Assembly (NCBI RefSeq): GCF_004792685.1
Contig: NZ_SRXT01000002.1
Coordinates: 186,001-250,000, forward strand
Direction of reading: 5' to 3'
DNA length: 64,000 nucleotides
DNA from: Sphingomonas gei
Lineage (GTDB): Bacteria > Pseudomonadota > Alphaproteobacteria > Sphingomonadales > Sphingomonadaceae
Shown: positions 1-14,838 of the stretch, in pieces
Layout of the letters: every line of letters starts with the position of its first letter
Position numbering within the stretch: position 1 is the first letter of the stretch
Notes under the pieces: generated by a model
The model's input: the letters and a program-made list of their open reading frames with translations, nothing else
What the model was told of the DNA's origin: nothing
Databases searched by the model: none
Program-made: the position numbers and the translations under genes

Positions 1-493
1 CGAAGCCCGTTCGCCAGCGCATCTCCGCCGTTTTCGTCTACGGGATCGCCAGGGCATAGTGAGGGACGATCCCGCCGAAGGGCTGGGTGCCGTACTGAAA
101 CCACTTCGAAAGGGTCGCCAGCCGGCGATCACCGATCTCGCCCCGCTCCAGAAGATGATCGTCGCGGCGGAGGAGGATTATGCCCGCCCGGTGACACGAC
201 TGGCGCTGCGCCTGCTTGCGTTGACCGCGGTTCGCCCCAGCGAACTGCGCGGCGCCGAATGGGCCGAGTTCGGGGATCTCAACGGACGGGCGCCATTGTG
301 GCGCATCCCTTCCGCACGAATGAAGGGGGACCTCGATCGAAAGGAAGAATCGAACGGCGATCACCTCGTTCCCCTCGCGCCCCAGGCTGTCGCCGTTCTC
401 CGGGCGCTGGGGCCATTGACGGGATCTGGGCCGCTTCTGTTTCCGAGCAACCGCCATGCGCATCGGCCGATGAGTGAAAACGCGATCGGGGCA
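1..493 (+). pseudogene. P4-type tyrosine recombinase (integrase) remnant, cut by the window edge
   Basis: Relic of a phage/island integrase. From base 59 the frame reads a recognisable P4-integrase core including LAPLQKMIVAAEED and LTAVRPSELRGAEW, which carries the first catalytic arginine region. The text just before it (KPVRQRISAVFVYGIARA, from base 3) is clearly the same protein but in another frame, so a one-base frameshift lies near 50-58. Similarity runs to MSENAIG at about 490 and stops; the HxxR box and the catalytic tyrosine are missing. The 5' part lies outside the window. The gene cannot make an active recombinase and probably marks the scar of an old integrated element. It abuts a second dead gene (LysR). 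Confidence 0.75.
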
Positions 494-544
494 GTTCGCC
501 AAGCTCCTTACGGGTGTCCTGAAGCGATTGTTCGAGCTGGTCGT

Positions 545-1110
545 ACACCCCCGGCCGAAGGTCTTTCAGGCAAGGCCAGGGGCCACCGCCGTGGTGCGGA
601 CCGAGGACGGGGGCGCCTTCCATGCGCGAGCGCGCGACGTGCTCGCCGATGTCGACGACCTGCAATCGATGTTCGCAGGAGATCGCGTGGCGTAGCGGGG
701 ACGGCTTCCGGTCGATCTGCCAACCGAGCTTGCGCGCACGACGATCGTCCCGGCGTTGCCGACGTTCATGGCCGCTCATCCCCAACTGGAGCTCGAAGTC
801 TCAAGCACGGACCGGCAGTTCGATCTGGTCCAGGAAGGGTTCGATTGCGTGCTGCGGATCGGGCCGGTTGGCGACGAGACGCTGATCGCCCGACCGCTCG
901 GTAGTTGCGCATGGTGAACGCCGCCAACCCCGCCTATCTGGCGCGCCACGGCCTCCCGCGGTCGCTGGACGACTGGACGCGTCAGGAGCATCGGACGGTC
1001 CACTACAGTCGCACGCTCGGCGGGAAGTCTTACGAATGGGAGTACCCGGTCGCGGGTACGGGCGACTATGCGACGCTTCAGGTGCACAATCATTTCAGTC
1101 TGGAGCGCCA
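545..1110 (+). pseudogene. LysR-family transcriptional regulator remnant
   Basis: Decayed LysR regulator. One frame (558-692) gives the end of the DNA-binding part and linker (GGAFHARARDVLADVDDLQ), then an in-frame TAG at 693-695. The same frame continues as the effector-binding domain (LARTTIVPALPTFMAAHPQL, FDCVLRIGPVGDETLIARPL) to about 905. It then shifts frame to MVNAANPAYLARHGLPRSLD and TLQVHNHFSLE, ending near 1110. The winged-helix N-terminus and the last part of the ligand domain are absent. A stop, a frameshift and truncation at both ends make this a pseudogene. It directly follows the integrase relic, so both may belong to one degraded island end. Confidence 0.75.
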
Positions 1111-1444
1111 CCTCATCGATCGACAGATTTACAAAGACCGCCGCTCACTGCCCTGGCTGAGTGGCAGTCGCTCGCGAGTTAGGCTGCCAGCTTCAAAGAT
1201 CGAACTGCATCTGCCGGAGAGCGGTTCGCGTTAGACTGACAGCACCCCGCAAGGTCATGGGGCCGGGCTGCTTTGTCGCATGCTTACTCCCGGGGAGACG
1301 ACATCGATGCGTCGCACAGCGACTTCGCCGACGATCATAACTCAGACAAGATTGACATGTTTGGTTGTGAATCTTATGCAGGCGTTAGCGCTACCACAAA
1401 TTTCGTCGTCACCTGCAAAGCAGGGGCCCTGGGGAGGATTGACA
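1111..1444. other. Intergenic region upstream of the first TonB receptor
   Basis: No coding sequence is supportable here. It holds the promoter listed at 1352-1380 and a purine-rich Shine-Dalgarno (GGGGAGGA, about 1431-1438) before the receptor start. The rest shows nothing recognisable. Confidence 0.6.
1352..1380 (+). promoter_or_regulatory. Predicted sigma-70 type promoter of the TonB receptor gene
   Basis: TTGACA (1352-1357) matches the -35 consensus exactly and is followed, after 17 bases, by TATGCA (1375-1380) as a weaker -10. This puts the transcript start near 1387 with a leader of about 58 bases before the ATG at 1445. Confidence 0.5.
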
Positions 1445-4400
1445 ATGATTTCTCGTGTCGAGCTAGTTCGGCGGGCGCTTTTGAGCGCTGTCGCGGTGTC
1501 GGGTCTTTCCCTGCCAGTGGTTGCAGCGGCACAGACCGCCGGCCCGCCGACGACGTCTTCGAACAACAGCGCAAACGAGCCCGCAAATCAGACGCAGGAT
1601 GGAGCTGGCCAGACCGCTCCGGCTCAAGTCGACGCTATCGCTCAGGCTCCCGCCGATTCGTCTGTGGACGACGATGAGATCGTCGTGTCCGGGTATCGCG
1701 CCTCACTCGAGAGTCAGACCAACGCCAAGCGCAACTCGATAGGCTTTACAGATACGATCTTTGCGGAAGACATCGGCAAGTTCCCCGACACCAATATCGC
1801 AGAGTCGGTAAACCGTATTCCCGGCGTCACGATCAGTCGCGAGGTAACCGGTGAAGGCACCAACGTCGCGATCCGCGGCCTGGGAACGAACTTCACGCGG
1901 GTGTTGCTGAACGGCGCGCCGGTGGCGGTCGCCTCGGTCCGCTTCGATGCGCAGAGCACCAACCGCGAAGTGGACCTCGACCTGCTTCCCACCGAATTGT
2001 TCACTCAGCTCACGGTCAGCAAGTCGCCGGTCGCGAGCCAGATCGAAGGGGGAGCGGCCGGAACCGTGAACCTGCGATCGGCAAGGCCATTCGACAATTC
2101 GGACACCTATGTGAGCTATTCGCTACAGGGGCAGAAGGTCAGTTCGGCGAATAAATGGGGATATCGCGGGCACCTTCTGGCCAGCACGACCTTCGGCAAT
2201 TTCGGTATTCTGGCAGGCGTCTCGGTGTCAAAGACCGAGTTCCAAATCGACGGCTATGAGACGATCGGCTGGACGAACCCCAATTTGTCGGCGGCGCAGC
2301 GTATTAACGGCACCTTGAACGGGACGGGGGGCGGCAATTTCAGCATCCCGGCGACCGTTCCGGCGAATGCCGGTAACGGTTTGACGACCGGCGCGGCCAT
2401 CAACCAGGCGTTCCTTCTCGCCAACAATCCCGGCGCGACGATCGACCAGATCGACAACGGCCTGATCCCCCGGCTCAGCCGCCCCCGCACGGAGGTCGGC
2501 TCGCGCGAGCGGCAAAGCTATCTCGCGTCGCTCGAGTGGCGTCCCAGCGACGCCCTGCATTTCTACGTCGATGGGATGTACGGCAAGCGCGACACGGAAT
2601 TCACCCGTACCTCGATGAACTGGGTAGGCCGCAACGGCGCGGCTATTCCGCTCAACACGACTTACGACCGCGCCGATTGCGCCACCGGCTGCGTCGTTAC
2701 GAGTGGAACCTACGCGAATGCGCAGTTCTTCCTCGAATATCGTCCGTATAAGGACACGCAGGACTATTGGGGTGTAAACCCGGGCCTGGACTTCATCGTC
2801 AACGACTGGATCAGGGGCGACCTCCAAGCCAATTACACCAAGAGCAATTTCCGCCGCGAGAGCCCTACCGTTCTCGTTATCACGCCGCCGAGCAGCGGTA
2901 TCACCGCAACCTATGTCAACGATGGGCACGTCCCCGTCGTCACGTCGAACGTCGATCTCAACAATCCTGCCAGTTTCGGCTGGGCGGGCGGGGGCCGCGT
3001 CAATCTGAACGGCGAAGAGCGCGAGACCGAGACCAAGGGTGTGCGAGGCAGCCTGCTGTTTGGAGATGCTTCGCGCTTCAGTGTCCGGGTCGGCGGGGCG
3101 TATGACGATACACGTCGCCGGATCACGCCGTTCGACAATACCAACGTCTGGCAGAACGCGATTTGCGGCAATGGCCCGAACGTCACGCTTCCAGCGCCGA
3201 ACACCAGCACCACCCCGTGTACCGGCCTCAATCAGCCGGGCACCGCGACGCCCGCCGGCTTCCCTGCATTCCCCGGTTACGGCACCAACTTTACAGCGGG
3301 TGGCCCCCCGATCAGCTATGCGGGCTCGCTCATCCCCACTGCCGCGGTGCCGACCTACCTGGCGCCCGGGAACAATGGATTCATCACGGTCAATTGGGAC
3401 AAGTTCAAGGCCGATACGAATTACGATGCCCTTCTCGCCAATGCCAATGAGACGGGCAGCGGCAGCAGCGGCGCCAACGGCGGCCTGATCCGGGAGAAGG
3501 TGACGGGCACGTTCGCCGAGGCGAATGGCGTCGTCGATGTCGGCCCGAACACGCTACGCCTGAATACTGGCGTTCGTTATGTCCGGACGGAGCAGATCAT
3601 CGGGGGCAGGGTGAGCGTTCCCGATGGTCGCAATTCGACGATCGCCGACGGCGGTCGCTATCCCAACACGGTCATCTTTCCGACGACGACGACGCTCTAT
3701 TCGAAGTTCCTGCCATCGGCGAGCCTGGCGCTAGACTTCGAGGGAAAGGCGGTCGTGCGAGGTTCGGTTTCGCGCACGATGACGCGTCCCGATCCGAACG
3801 CGATGCTGCCGGGGGCGAGCTTCGTGCAGCCGTCAGCCGATACTGGCACCGTCGGCAACCCGGCGCTCGATCCGTATATCTCGACCAATATCGATCTCGG
3901 ATTCGAATATTACACAGGTGGCGAAGGCGTCATCGCTTTCGCCGCGTTCCGCAAGTCGATCACCGGCTTCACGGTGAATGGCCTACGCACCGTCCCGTTC
4001 TCGTTCTTCAACCAATACGGGATCACGGTCGACTCGCTCACCCAGGCGCAGCGCGATGCGCTGGCTACCCGTGCCAACGGCGGCTCGCTCAATGACGTGC
4101 CGGTGGTCGTCCAGCAACAGGTCAACTCGGACGGCAAGCTAAAGGTCAACGGTCTCGAATTCCAGATCACCCAGCCGCTCGATTTTCTCACGAGCTGGGC
4201 AGGCGTTCGCGGCTTCGGCTTCCAGGGCAATTTGACCTTGATCGATCAAAAGGGCGAGGGCTCGGGCGCGCCTGCGATTGCGATTGGCGTGGCACCGACC
4301 ACCTATACCTTGACGGGCTATTACGAGGACAAGGCTCTCTCGGCGCGGCTCACCTACACCTATAACGAAGGGTCGCAGGGATCGGGTACGAACCAGAACG

Positions 4401-4627
4401 GCATCCCGGCTGCCGCGATTTTCGGACGGTCGTACACGCAGCTCGATTTCTCGGGGAGTGTCGATCTCGGAGATATCCTCGGCCAGAAATATCTGCCGGC
4501 ACTCGTGCTGAACATCATCAACATTACCAAGGAAGCGCAGAGCAGCTACTTCCAGTTCGAGAATGCGACGTTCAACGAATATAATCCCGGCCGAACCATC
4601 CTCGTGGGTATCCGGGGCCGCTTCTAG
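1445..4627 (+). CDS. TonB-dependent receptor (large proteobacterial type)
   Basis: Outer-membrane active transporter of 1060 aa, energised by TonB-ExbB-ExbD. The chosen ATG follows GGGGAGGA and begins a clean signal peptide (residues 1-30, ending VVAAAQ). A TonB-box-like DEIVVSGYR lies at about 77-85. The plug follows (GKFPDTNIAESVNRIPGVT; IRGLGTNFTRVLLNG), then a long 22-strand-type barrel ending in a terminal Phe (ILVGIRGRF). The plug resembles receptors usually found with carbohydrate or other complex substrates, but no catabolic gene is adjacent, so the substrate is unknown. It has its own promoter and is followed by a terminator; it sits between the integrase/LysR relics and rsgA, so horizontal acquisition is possible but not shown. 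Confidence 0.93.
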   Translation: MISRVELVRRALLSAVAVSGLSLPVVAAAQTAGPPTTSSNNSANEPANQTQDGAGQTAPAQVDAIAQAPADSSVDDDEIVVSGYRASLESQTNAKRNSIGFTDTIFAEDIGKFPDTNIAESVNRIPGVTISREVTGEGTNVAIRGLGTNFTRVLLNGAPVAVASVRFDAQSTNREVDLDLLPTELFTQLTVSKSPVASQIEGGAAGTVNLRSARPFDNSDTYVSYSLQGQKVSSANKWGYRGHLLASTTFGNFGILAGVSVSKTEFQIDGYETIGWTNPNLSAAQRINGTLNGTGGGNFSIPATVPANAGNGLTTGAAINQAFLLANNPGATIDQIDNGLIPRLSRPRTEVGSRERQSYLASLEWRPSDALHFYVDGMYGKRDTEFTRTSMNWVGRNGAAIPLNTTYDRADCATGCVVTSGTYANAQFFLEYRPYKDTQDYWGVNPGLDFIVNDWIRGDLQANYTKSNFRRESPTVLVITPPSSGITATYVNDGHVPVVTSNVDLNNPASFGWAGGGRVNLNGEERETETKGVRGSLLFGDASRFSVRVGGAYDDTRRRITPFDNTNVWQNAICGNGPNVTLPAPNTSTTPCTGLNQPGTATPAGFPAFPGYGTNFTAGGPPISYAGSLIPTAAVPTYLAPGNNGFITVNWDKFKADTNYDALLANANETGSGSSGANGGLIREKVTGTFAEANGVVDVGPNTLRLNTGVRYVRTEQIIGGRVSVPDGRNSTIADGGRYPNTVIFPTTTTLYSKFLPSASLALDFEGKAVVRGSVSRTMTRPDPNAMLPGASFVQPSADTGTVGNPALDPYISTNIDLGFEYYTGGEGVIAFAAFRKSITGFTVNGLRTVPFSFFNQYGITVDSLTQAQRDALATRANGGSLNDVPVVVQQQVNSDGKLKVNGLEFQITQPLDFLTSWAGVRGFGFQGNLTLIDQKGEGSGAPAIAIGVAPTTYTLTGYYEDKALSARLTYTYNEGSQGSGTNQNGIPAAAIFGRSYTQLDFSGSVDLGDILGQKYLPALVLNIINITKEAQSSYFQFENATFNEYNPGRTILVGIRGRF

Positions 4628-4644
4628 CTTCTCCTCCCGGACGG

Positions 4645-4664
4645 TCGAGCGACCCCTCGCTCGA
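4645..4664 (+). repeat. Perfect 8-bp inverted repeat behind the TonB receptor gene
   Basis: TCGAGCGA (4645-4652), a CCCC loop and TCGCTCGA (4657-4664) form a hairpin 18 bases after the receptor stop. It has only a short T-rich tail (TCTTTC). It may act with the terminator just downstream. Confidence 0.5.
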
Positions 4665-4677
4665 TCTTTCCACGCCT

Positions 4678-4705
4678 CGAGCCGCCGCTACGCGGCTCGT
4701 TTTTT
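4678..4705 (+). terminator. Rho-independent terminator of the TonB receptor gene
   Basis: An 8-bp GC-rich stem, CGAGCCGC / GCGGCTCG (4678-4685 and 4692-4699), with a 6-base loop is followed immediately by six T (4700-4705). It lies between the convergent receptor gene and rsgA. Confidence 0.8.
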
Positions 4706-4801
4706 GACGCGCGACGCGCGCCGGGTGCCGGCAAATAGGGCGCGAGGCTGGCGAGATCCGTCGATGTTCGGTCTCGGTGCCTGAACACCTAGTTGATCGC
4801 T

Positions 4802-5794
4802 CTATCGGCGGCGCTTCGCAAGATATGCGGCGGCGACGCTGTCCTCAGCGGCCAGTTGGCGCCAGCGATTGAAACGCTCCGATGTCAGCATGCCCTCGGC
4901 GATCGCCGCTTGAACGGCGCAGCCAGGCTCGCTGCCATGCGAGCAGTTTGAGAAGCGACAGCGCTGTGCCACCAGGAGAAAATCGTCGAAAATCTCCGAT
5001 ATCCCGGCGGCCGCGTCGGACAGTTGCAATTCGCGCATGCCCGGCGTGTCGAGCAGCCAGCCGCCCCGATCGAGCCGGTGCATTTCGCGCACGGTGGTCG
5101 TGTGGCGCCCGGTATCGTCACTCGCGCGGATTGCCTGGGTGGCAATGCTGTCCGAACCGCGCAAGGTGTTGACGAGCGTCGATTTGCCCACGCCCGAAGA
5201 ACCCAGAAGCGCTACGGTCTTGCCTTTGCCGCACCAGGCGGCGAGGCACGCTGCGCTGGCGGGGTCGCGGCCGTTGACAGTTTCGACCTGCAACCCTGGC
5301 TCGATCGCGCGTGCCGCCGCCGCGAACGCGTCCGGGGTTTCCGTCAGGTCGGTCTTGGTGAGAACGACAACCGGGTTCACGCCCACGTCGCGCGCCAGCA
5401 CCAGATAGCGCTCCAGCCGCGCGACGCTGAAATCCTGATTGCAGGAGGCAACGATGAACAGCGTATCGACGTTTGCGGCGATCATCTGCTCCTTGTGCCG
5501 ATCGCCCGCGCGCCGTTTGAACAGGTTCAGCCGACGAAGGACGCGTGTCGGTTGCAGCGTCGCGTTATCGATCAGCAGCCAGTCGCCGACCGTCGGATGA
5601 TCGTCCGAGGGCAAGGCGCCGGGAATATAGGGTGTAACCGAGTGCTGTAACCCCGCGCCCGTGACTGCGATCTTACCGCGATGGACGGCCATTACCCGGA
5701 CGGGATGGCATTGCTCCGCCTCCTCGGCCGAGACCTGTTCGCTGAAAAAATCAGTCCAGCCGAGCTCTTCCAAGGACTCATCAGTCGATTTCAT
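4802..5794 (-). CDS. rsgA: Ribosome small-subunit-dependent GTPase A
   Basis: Circularly permuted GTPase that assists late 30S subunit maturation in the cytosol. The 330-aa protein has an N-terminal OB-fold (about 30-90), then G motifs in permuted order: G4 TKTD (146-149), G1 GSSGVGKST (198-206), G3 DTPG (249-252). A C-terminal zinc site follows with Cys279, Cys284, His286 and Cys292. The start at MKSTDESLEELGW was chosen because upstream in-frame sequence is low-complexity and not RsgA-like; the Shine-Dalgarno there is weak. It is a single gene, convergent with the TonB receptor. Sphingomonads often place rsgA away from other ribosome genes, so the context adds little. Confidence 0.95.
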   Translation of the reverse strand: MKSTDESLEELGWTDFFSEQVSAEEAEQCHPVRVMAVHRGKIAVTGAGLQHSVTPYIPGALPSDDHPTVGDWLLIDNATLQPTRVLRRLNLFKRRAGDRHKEQMIAANVDTLFIVASCNQDFSVARLERYLVLARDVGVNPVVVLTKTDLTETPDAFAAAARAIEPGLQVETVNGRDPASAACLAAWCGKGKTVALLGSSGVGKSTLVNTLRGSDSIATQAIRASDDTGRHTTTVREMHRLDRGGWLLDTPGMRELQLSDAAAGISEIFDDFLLVAQRCRFSNCSHGSEPGCAVQAAIAEGMLTSERFNRWRQLAAEDSVAAAYLAKRRR

Positions 5795-6037
5795 AGGGCG
5801 GCAGCACCGTCTTTCTTTCTGACCCGACAAGCAGTTGCCCCGCATCCGGGACCTGCCGGTCTCCGCTAACATGGACCATCGCCAGGTCCTATCCAAGGCG
5901 TGCCAGCTTCTGACGCGAGGGCAGCCGGCGTTCAGCGGTGCAGGTTCGCGGCAGGACCCTGGAATGGAGATGCCGATGTAGTAATGTCGATTGCAGCGCT
6001 ATAGGGGCAGCGCAGGATTAGGCATTCAGATAGACGC

Positions 6038-6376
6038 ATGGCCCGCAAGCATTCGAAACAGGATCCCTATGGAGACTTGCATCGCGCGGAGGAGGCTCCG
6101 GCGACGGTTATAGTGTGCTGGCTGTGCGGCCGGCCTGCCGGCAAGACCATCGTCTGGCACCATCCCGTGCCCAAGAGCCGGGGCGGGCGTGACGTAGTGC
6201 CCATGCACCCCATCTGCCAGCAGACGCTGATCGCCAATTTCACCAATTCCGAACTCCAGCGCCACGGGATGGATGTGGAGGGCCTGCTGGCCAACCCCAA
6301 TGTGCGCAAATTTGTCGATTGGGTGGCGAACAAAGCCCCGGATTTCACCGCGACCACGGCCAAGAAGCAACGCTGA
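6038..6376 (+). CDS. Small HNH-nuclease-like protein
   Basis: Protein of 112 aa with an HNH-type metal-binding layout: Cys27-x2-Cys30, then WHHPVPKSRGG with His41/His42, then HPICQ with His57/Cys60. This resembles the treble-clef HNH fold with structural Cys pairs, but the C-terminal catalytic His/Asn is not clear, so nuclease activity is uncertain. The C-terminus is basic (TTAKKQR). It stands alone between rsgA (divergent) and the S9 peptidase (convergent, 40 bases away). Such short HNH proteins are widespread in sphingomonads without a proven role. Confidence 0.7.
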   Translation: MARKHSKQDPYGDLHRAEEAPATVIVCWLCGRPAGKTIVWHHPVPKSRGGRDVVPMHPICQQTLIANFTNSELQRHGMDVEGLLANPNVRKFVDWVANKAPDFTATTAKKQR

Positions 6377-6390
6377 TCAGCTTCGGCGGA

Positions 6391-6409
6391 CGAGCCAATT
6401 CCGGGCTCG
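6391..6409. terminator. Weak hairpin between convergent genes
   Basis: CGAGCC (6391-6396) pairs with GGCTCG (6404-6409) around a 7-base loop in the 40-base gap between the HNH-like gene and the S9 peptidase gene. There is no T-run, so terminator activity is a guess. Confidence 0.3.
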
Positions 6410-6416
6410 CGGCCGG

Positions 6417-11773
<5,357 letters not shown>

Positions 11774-11817
11774 TTATCTATGTTCGGCCGAGCGGCCGAG
11801 CCGCCCGGCCTTTCGCC

Positions 11818-14800
11818 TCACCAGATCCGAGCGCGAATGCCCAGCCGCAGCGTGCGGCCCCACGAGTCGTACTGGGGATAGGTATTGAACCAGCTGCCGG
11901 TGCCGGCGTCGGCATTGCCGACCATCGGCGGATCCTTGTCGAACAGGTTCTGCACGTTGAAGCGTATGTCGACCGCGCGGCTGATCGGATAGCTCACCGC
12001 CAGGTCGAACAGGCTGAGCGCAGGCATCTTGGCGATCAGCGGGTAATTGTCGGTGTTGCTTGGCGACGGCCGGGCGGCCAGCGGCGCGTTGGGCGCGAGT
12101 TTCGAGTTCCTGGTCGACGACGCATAGCGCCACAGCAGGTTGATATTGCCTTTCCAGGGCATACCCCAGCCGATCGAGGCGTAATGGCGATATTTCGGCG
12201 ACGGCTCGGTGCAGAAGAAGCCGAAATAGCCGAGGCACGAATAGACCGGGGAATTAGGCGCGAACTGCCGGTTGTAGGTGGTGTTGATCGTGCCGTTGAT
12301 CCCGAAATTGAGGCTGCCGATGTTCATCCCGATCAGCTGGGACGGGTTCGCCCAATTGTAGCTCAGCGCGAAATCGTAGCCCTTGGTTTCGACGAAGCCC
12401 GAGTTCATGTAGCGCGCGTTGATCTCGGTCACGGCGCCGGTCGCGGGATCGCGGGTGATCAGTCCGCAATAAAAGGACACCTTCTGGTTGTAGCACTGGT
12501 CCGCGACCAGATCGGTGCGGATCCATTCGAACGCGCCGGTGATCTTGATCGCGAAATAATCGAACGAAGCCGTCAGCCCGCGCAGGAAGCGCGGCTGGGC
12601 GACCACGCCCAGCGTGACGCTGCGCGACTTTTCCGGCTGTAGTTCGGGGTTGCCGCCGGGCCGGTAGAGAACCTGGCACAGGCCATTGGTGTCGCAGCCG
12701 TTATAATTGCCCAGCGCGTCATATTGCGCCTGGGTGAGTCCGCTCGCGGCGCATTGTTCGAAGGTGTAGCGCGTGAGCGTCGAGCCAGGCCCAGGCGGCG
12801 CGCAGAAGTCGCGGAAGGTGCCGTTATACGGGTTGGCGGTCTGCAGCCGCTCGAGCACGCCCTGGCGCAGCGCCTTGTTGAGGCTGCCGCGGAAGCCCAG
12901 TCCGTTGAAAGGACGATACGTGAAGTCGGCCTTCCAGGTATGCACCATGCTGTCGAGCGAGCGATAGTCGGACAGGCGATAGGCACCGCTGACGGTGAGT
13001 TCCTGGATGAACGGCTTGTTCTGGATCAGCGGCAATTCGAGCTCGCCGCCCAGTTCGTCGACCACGTCGGACGAGGCATAGCGCGACCACCAGTCATAGG
13101 CGCCGCTGCCCGATTCCGACACGCGATTCCAGCGGTGCTCTGCGACGATCGCGAAGCCCAACGCGCTGTCCGCGAACGGGCTCTTGAGGCCGAGCGCACC
13201 GAGCGTGCCCGAGACCGAGCCGTTGAGCACCATCTGGTCGATCTGGACACGGCTGCCGCCGGTCCGCGTGACATAGTCCCACACCGCGGCATCGGGACCG
13301 GCGGTGCTGAAGGCGTCGAGGGGGACGCAGGCCGGATCGCTGCCGTCGATCACCGAGGTGCAGGTCGGCTTGCCGTTGGAATTCACCACTTGCATTGCCT
13401 TGGTGAAGCGATCGACCATCACCCAATAGTCGAAGATATTGGTGCCCTCGTACTTCTCGATACGGCGTGATTTCTGGCCGCTCAGGTCGAAGCTGATCTC
13501 GTCGGTGATCTTGCCGCTGAGATGCGCGGCGCCGCGCCAGTCGCTGATGTCGTTGTAATAGTCGTTCGCATAATCCGGGCGGAACACCGTCATCGAGAAG
13601 GTGCCGGTCTCGCCCGCGACGCCAGCGTTGGCGCCGCACACGATGGTCGCCTGCTGCTGGCTCATGAACGGATTGTCGCACGGCATCTGGAAATCGGGGG
13701 CGTAGAAGCCCACCGCCTGGGCGTTGCGGCCGTGCTGCTTGTAGCGGGTGTAGAGGAAATTGGCGTCGAACTTCAGCGCGTCGCTGAAATCGAAGCTGGC
13801 GAAGCCGCCGGCATTATAGGTGCGGGTGCTGCGCTGCAGATAATCCTTCTGCGGATTGCGGACGATGTCGGCGACATCATAGGGCCTCCAGTTGCGCGAG
13901 CCATCGGTGGCGTTGGTCCATTCCTGCCCGCCGGCATAGAACCAGTTATACGGGTTATACTCGGTATAGCCGCACGCCCATTGATCGTTCTGCTGCACCG
14001 CAGGCAATGGATTCTGCGGGTTCATGTAGAGCGGGCAGGCGGTGTGGTCGAACGCACTGAACTCCATCGGCTCGGTGCGCCGATAGCTGCCGAACAGGCT
14101 GATATTGCCACGATTGTCGGCGAAGTTGGTGCCCGCGGTCAGGCTCGCGAAATATTGCTGGCCGCCCCATACGTTGCGGTCGGGGCGCGGATAGCCTGCC
14201 TCGTCGAGCAGGTTGAGCATGGTATCGTTATCGTTGGTGCTCTGCTGCGTGCTCGCCTCCGCGTTGAGCTCGATGCCCTGGAAGCGCCGCTTGACGATGA
14301 AGTTGACCACGCCCGCGATCGCGTCCGAGCCATAGACCGCCGAGGCGCCGCCGGTCAGCACATCGACGCGCTCGATCAGCGCCGAGGGGATGATGTTGAC
14401 GTCGTTGGTCATCCGCTCGCCGTTGAGCAGGTTGAGCGTGCGCCCCGCGCCGAGCTTGCGCAGGTTGATCCGCGCCGGCCCGAGCCGGGGATCGTTGCTG
14501 CCGCGCTCGCCCAGCATCGGTGCGATCTGCGGAATGGCGCTCAGCGTCTCGTCGAGCCGGCCGAGCCCGCGCTGGGTGATCATCTCCTTGTCGATGACGG
14601 TGATCGGGGTCGCAGTGGAAACGTCGGTACGCCGGATGCGCGTGCCGGTGACGAGAACCTCGCGATCCGAATCGGCGTCGCCGCGTGCCTGGCTCTCGTT
14701 TTCGGCAACCGCGGCGTCGCGGGCTCCGCTTTCCTGCGGGACCTCCGCGCTGGTGGTTTGCTGCGCCGAGGCGGGGTGCGCGAGCACCAGTGCCAGGGCA

Positions 14801-14838
14801 GTTACGCTAACGCCGTACCATTCACGATCAACCTTCAT
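11818..14838 (-). CDS. TonB-dependent receptor, first gene of the beta-galactosidase operon
   Basis: Outer-membrane receptor of 1006 aa. The start MKVDREWYGVSVTALALVLAHPASAQ gives a signal peptide and follows GAGGGGAAA. A TonB-box-like EVLVTGTRI precedes the plug (PITVIDKEMITQRGLGRLDE; RINLRKLGAGRTLNLLNGER), and the barrel ends TLRLGIRARIW. It is of the type annotated as TonB-dependent receptor with ATRIRR-like plug start, different from the two other receptors in the window. It probably imports an oligosaccharide or glycoconjugate that the downstream GH2 enzyme and S9 peptidase process. No regulator is adjacent; the upstream 400 bases hold AT-rich promoter-like sequence. Confidence 0.92.
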   Translation of the reverse strand: MKVDREWYGVSVTALALVLAHPASAQQTTSAEVPQESGARDAAVAENESQARGDADSDREVLVTGTRIRRTDVSTATPITVIDKEMITQRGLGRLDETLSAIPQIAPMLGERGSNDPRLGPARINLRKLGAGRTLNLLNGERMTNDVNIIPSALIERVDVLTGGASAVYGSDAIAGVVNFIVKRRFQGIELNAEASTQQSTNDNDTMLNLLDEAGYPRPDRNVWGGQQYFASLTAGTNFADNRGNISLFGSYRRTEPMEFSAFDHTACPLYMNPQNPLPAVQQNDQWACGYTEYNPYNWFYAGGQEWTNATDGSRNWRPYDVADIVRNPQKDYLQRSTRTYNAGGFASFDFSDALKFDANFLYTRYKQHGRNAQAVGFYAPDFQMPCDNPFMSQQQATIVCGANAGVAGETGTFSMTVFRPDYANDYYNDISDWRGAAHLSGKITDEISFDLSGQKSRRIEKYEGTNIFDYWVMVDRFTKAMQVVNSNGKPTCTSVIDGSDPACVPLDAFSTAGPDAAVWDYVTRTGGSRVQIDQMVLNGSVSGTLGALGLKSPFADSALGFAIVAEHRWNRVSESGSGAYDWWSRYASSDVVDELGGELELPLIQNKPFIQELTVSGAYRLSDYRSLDSMVHTWKADFTYRPFNGLGFRGSLNKALRQGVLERLQTANPYNGTFRDFCAPPGPGSTLTRYTFEQCAASGLTQAQYDALGNYNGCDTNGLCQVLYRPGGNPELQPEKSRSVTLGVVAQPRFLRGLTASFDYFAIKITGAFEWIRTDLVADQCYNQKVSFYCGLITRDPATGAVTEINARYMNSGFVETKGYDFALSYNWANPSQLIGMNIGSLNFGINGTINTTYNRQFAPNSPVYSCLGYFGFFCTEPSPKYRHYASIGWGMPWKGNINLLWRYASSTRNSKLAPNAPLAARPSPSNTDNYPLIAKMPALSLFDLAVSYPISRAVDIRFNVQNLFDKDPPMVGNADAGTGSWFNTYPQYDSWGRTLRLGIRARIW

